A stretch of DNA of 50,812 bases from CAIXQW01 sp046049675 (GTDB lineage: Bacteria > Bacteroidota > Bacteroidia > Chitinophagales > Chitinophagaceae), in contig JBJORA010000008.1 of assembly GCA_046049675.1 (NCBI GenBank), forward strand, positions 1 to 50,812. Direction: 5' to 3'. The notes under the pieces were generated by a model that worked only from the letters and a program-made list of their open reading frames with translations, did not search any database and was not told the DNA's origin. Of the stretch, positions 48,023 through 50,812 are shown piece after piece (position 1 is the stretch's first letter; each line of letters starts with the position of its first letter). The translations under genes and the position numbers were made by a program.

Positions 48023-50653
48023 ATGCCAATGACCGCTGCCGAAATACGCAAAGCATTCTTAGACTTTTTTGCAAGCAAAGAGCACACAATAGTGCCTAGT
48101 GCCCCCGTTGTATTAAAAAATGATCCTACGCTAAAGTTTACCAATAGCGGCATGAACCAGTTTAAGGATTACTTTCTTGGTAATGCTACGCCGCCGTACA
48201 AGCGTGCGGCAGATACACAAAAGTGTCTACGCGTAAGTGGCAAGCACAACGATTTGGAAGAGGTAGGTGTAGATACATACCACCATACTTTTTTTGAAAT
48301 GCTTGGCAACTGGAGCTTTGGCGACTACTTTAAGCAAGAGGCACTTACGTGGAGTTGGGAACTTTTGACAGAGGTTTACAAGATTCCAAAAGACCGTCTA
48401 TATGTTAGCGTATTTGAAGGCGATGCCGCAGAAAGTCTACCACCAAGTAAAATCGCGCTAGAAGTATGGAAAGGCTTAGTGCCAGAAGACCGCATTATTT
48501 TTGGTAAGAAGAAAGACAACTTTTGGGAAATGGGCGATACTGGTCCCTGCGGGCCATGCAGCGAAATACATGTAGATATGCGTCCAGACGATGAGCGTGC
48601 GCAAGTACCTGGTCGTGACTTGGTGAATGATGATCATCCGCAAGTGATTGAGATTTGGAATAATGTGTTTATGCAATACAATCGCAAAAAAGACCGATCG
48701 CTAGAGCCATTGCCAGCTACGCATGTAGATACTGGTATGGGCTTTGAACGATTAGTGCGTGTACTGCAAGGGAAGAGTAGCAATTACGATACCGATATTT
48801 TTGTACCAACAATTCAACTCACAGAAAAAATTACAAGTTGTACATACGATGGCAGCGATTCTAAAGTTGCCGTAGCATTTAGGGTAATAGCCGATCATAT
48901 TCGCGCCATTAGTTTTGCTATTGCTGATGGACAATTGCCAAGCAATACAGATGCAGGCTACGTAATTCGTAGAATTCTGCGCCGAGCTGTACGTTACTAT
49001 TATTCTTATTTGAATTATAAGCAACCACTATTGCATCAGCTTGTTGCATTAAAAGCAGCAGAATTTGCAGATGTGTTTCCAGAATTAAAGCAGCAAGAAG
49101 CCTTTGTTGCAAAAATTATTTTGGAAGAAGAACAAGGCTTTTTACGCACCCTAGAAAGTGGCCTAAAACGTCTTGACGAAGTAATGGCTACAAGCACCGA
49201 TACGATAGATGGTGCAAGAGCTTTTGAGCTGTACGATACTTTTGGTTTTCCCAAAGACCTTACCGAACTAATTGCCGCAGAGCATAACTTAAAAATAGAC
49301 GACGAAGGCTTTAACGCTGCCATGGCTGTGCAAAAGCAAAAGGCAAAAGCTGCCACTGCCTTAGATGTAGACGATTGGGTTGTGCTACAAGAACATAGCG
49401 ATGCGCCAAAATTTGTAGGCTATACAAGCCATAGTGCTACTGCCCAAGTAATGAAGTACCGCAAGGTAAAGAGCAAGGGTAAAGAGCAATATCAAATTGT
49501 ATTGACAAGTACGCCATTCTATGCAGAAAGCGGTGGACAAATTGGTGATACTGGCTCGCTAGAAAACGCCAACGGAAAAATCGTTATTACAGATACTAAA
49601 AAAGAGAACGACACTTTTGTGCATTTTGCTGATGAGGTATTGAGCGACATGAGTGGCGATTTTACAGCAAGTATAGATGCTGCACGCAGACAAAAAATTA
49701 CTTTACATCACACAGCTACACATCTTTTACAAGCGGCTATGCAGCGAGTACTTGGTTCTCATGTTGCACAAAAGGGTAGTTTAAATGCAGAAGGTAATTT
49801 GCGTTTCGACTTTAGTCACTTTGCTAAAGTGAGCAACGAAGAAATTGCTAGCATTGAAGAAATTGTCAACGCAAAGATTCGCGAGAATATTCCTGTTGTT
49901 ATCAAAGAATTGCCGAAAGATGAAGCCCTAAAGCTTGGCGCGATGGCGCTGTTTGGCGAAAAGTACGGCGATGTAGTGCGTGTAGTAATTATTGATGAGA
50001 AATTTAGCGTAGAACTTTGCGGTGGTACACACGTAAGTAATACGGGCGAACTAGGCTTCTTTAAAGTGCTAAGCGAAAGCGCTATTGCAGCTGGTGTACG
50101 CCGTATAGAAGCTGTTACAGGCAGTGCAGCAGAGCAGTTTTTAAATACTAATTTGCAAGCGCTAGCAAGTATTAAAGAGCAGTTTAAAAATCCTAAAGAT
50201 TTACTTAAAGCCGTGCAGGCTTTGGCAGATGAAAAAACGGCCTTGCAAAAGCAACTAGACCGCATGGAGGCACGCATGCTAGTAGGTGTGCGCAACGATT
50301 TGCTTACAAAGCAAAAAAGCAAAGATGGGATTAACCTTATTAGCGAGATTGTAGAAGTAAGCAGCGGCGATGCATTACGCAAACTGTGCACCGACCTTAA
50401 AAATGAACTAGCCGCGCCATATTTTGTAGCGCTTGCTGCCAATGTAGATGGCAAGCCACATATTGCAGTGCTTATTGAAGAAGCACTAAGCACAAGCAAG
50501 CAACTCAATGCTGCGGCGCTTATTAAAGAACATGCAGCACCGCTTATTAAAGGTGGTGGTGGCGGCCAAGCTACTTTAGCTACAGCTGGCGGCCAGGATG
50601 CAAGTAATTTAGGTTTGGCGCTAGAAAGACTGGTGAGTAGTGTTGGTGTTTGA
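48023..50653 (+). CDS. alaS: Alanine--tRNA ligase
   Basis: An 876-residue class II synthetase that charges tRNA-Ala, full length for bacteria. The catalytic domain (1-250) holds FTNSGMNQFKDYFLG, the RADTQKC-like AADTQKCLRVSGKHND (motif 2 area) and TGMGFERLVRVLQG (motif 3). The helical tRNA domain follows to about 450. The editing domain has HHTATHLLQAAMQ (zinc His pair) and CGGTHVSNTGELGFF, which clear Ser/Gly mischarging. The C-terminal oligomerisation domain (about 730-876) ends in GGGGGQATLATAGGQDASNLG. ATG 48023 and ATG 48029 are both usable (MPMTAAEIRKAFLDFF). The mRNA leader is about 18 bases. Confidence 0.97.
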   Translation: MPMTAAEIRKAFLDFFASKEHTIVPSAPVVLKNDPTLKFTNSGMNQFKDYFLGNATPPYKRAADTQKCLRVSGKHNDLEEVGVDTYHHTFFEMLGNWSFGDYFKQEALTWSWELLTEVYKIPKDRLYVSVFEGDAAESLPPSKIALEVWKGLVPEDRIIFGKKKDNFWEMGDTGPCGPCSEIHVDMRPDDERAQVPGRDLVNDDHPQVIEIWNNVFMQYNRKKDRSLEPLPATHVDTGMGFERLVRVLQGKSSNYDTDIFVPTIQLTEKITSCTYDGSDSKVAVAFRVIADHIRAISFAIADGQLPSNTDAGYVIRRILRRAVRYYYSYLNYKQPLLHQLVALKAAEFADVFPELKQQEAFVAKIILEEEQGFLRTLESGLKRLDEVMATSTDTIDGARAFELYDTFGFPKDLTELIAAEHNLKIDDEGFNAAMAVQKQKAKAATALDVDDWVVLQEHSDAPKFVGYTSHSATAQVMKYRKVKSKGKEQYQIVLTSTPFYAESGGQIGDTGSLENANGKIVITDTKKENDTFVHFADEVLSDMSGDFTASIDAARRQKITLHHTATHLLQAAMQRVLGSHVAQKGSLNAEGNLRFDFSHFAKVSNEEIASIEEIVNAKIRENIPVVIKELPKDEALKLGAMALFGEKYGDVVRVVIIDEKFSVELCGGTHVSNTGELGFFKVLSESAIAAGVRRIEAVTGSAAEQFLNTNLQALASIKEQFKNPKDLLKAVQALADEKTALQKQLDRMEARMLVGVRNDLLTKQKSKDGINLISEIVEVSSGDALRKLCTDLKNELAAPYFVALAANVDGKPHIAVLIEEALSTSKQLNAAALIKEHAAPLIKGGGGGQATLATAGGQDASNLGLALERLVSSVGV

Positions 50654-50689
50654 GTGTGAGTTTGGGTGTGAGTTTGCGTGTGGGTTTGT
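50654..50689. repeat. 12-bp short tandem repeat, three units, just after alaS
   Basis: Three consecutive 12-base units, GTGTGAGTTTGG, GTGTGAGTTTGC and GTGTGGGTTTGT, begin the base after the stop codon. The next base pairs form a small hairpin (GGGTT/AACCC at 50683-50697). The remainder to 50812 shows no gene. Confidence 0.75.
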
Positions 50690-50812
50690 TTAACCCAAAT
50701 TATGCATTAGAATGTTCAAACGGAGTGTTCAATCCGCTGATTGTTGCAAAGATTCCGTCCATCCATTGCCGTCGTTTTTGAGGCAAGCTAATTTTTAGCG
50801 TGCTTTTGTTGG

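Noticed and set aside
1..50812. tRNA, rRNA, CRISPR, insertion sequence or riboswitch
   Set aside because: I looked for T-loop (GGTTCGA-type) sequences, regularly spaced repeats, transposase motifs and long conserved leaders and found none convincing.
50654..50812. Start of a further gene after alaS
   Set aside because: The tail has a short tandem repeat and no open frame with protein-like character.

Overview
The window reads as a stretch of chromosome from a Bacteroidota bacterium, most likely of the Chitinophagia/Sphingobacteriia side of the phylum (the class is a guess). The basis is: several proteins ending in a type IX secretion (T9SS) type A sorting domain; many short lipoprotein signal peptides; near absence of Shine-Dalgarno sequences; and repeated use of the Bacteroidota -7 promoter element TAnnTTTG just before start codons. 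The DNA is moderately AT-rich. I saw no rRNA, tRNA, CRISPR array, transposase or integrase.

Layout. 1-7 kb: two secreted proteins, then a tight run of aspS, a T9SS cargo protein and a class III aminotransferase. 7-11 kb: a minus-strand pair (1075-aa propeller/barrel protein and a small barrel) that diverges from an MBL hydrolase through a symmetric promoter. 11.6-16 kb: an M43 metalloprotease with T9SS tail, a tRNA-dihydrouridine synthase and a formylglycine-generating-enzyme-like secreted protein. 15.8-16.8 kb: three copies of an intergenic repeat around a small lipoprotein gene. 16.8-23.9 kb: an S9 peptidase, an ECF sigma factor overlapping a gene for an anti-sigma factor joined to an outer-membrane barrel, and an ABC ATPase with its membrane partner. 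24-28.4 kb: a TolB-like propeller protein and CtpA, divergent from an N-acetylglucosamine kinase and a secreted unknown. 28.4-29.6 kb: a KilA-N (phage-type) gene. 29.6-31.6 kb: methyltransferase, PAP2 phosphatase, ZIP transporter. 31.7-38.4 kb: an island of about ten small minus-strand genes, mostly lipoproteins, secreted or membrane-anchored proteins of unknown function, one apparently frameshifted. 38.5-43 kb: PH-domain protein, IscA-type Fe-S carrier, rhodanese, an outer-membrane protein, an MmcQ/YjbR protein and an Omp85 protein. 43-50.8 kb: a free-standing T9SS sorting domain, hemW, a split transketolase N-terminal subunit followed by a secreted VWA protein, and alaS.

How it fits together. 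Housekeeping genes (aspS, dus, hemW, alaS, transketolase, iscA-type) are interleaved with envelope and secretion genes. The most striking system is the sigma factor plus a protein that appears to run from the cytoplasm through the inner membrane and a long disordered linker to an outer-membrane barrel. This matches the dual membrane-spanning anti-sigma (Dma) architecture that I recall from Bacteroides thetaiotaomicron. A second theme is that exact or near-exact -7 elements lie 3-8 bases before the start codons of at least eight genes, which predicts leaderless or nearly leaderless mRNAs and corrects several start sites. All functional calls rest on reading translated motifs; no database search was run.
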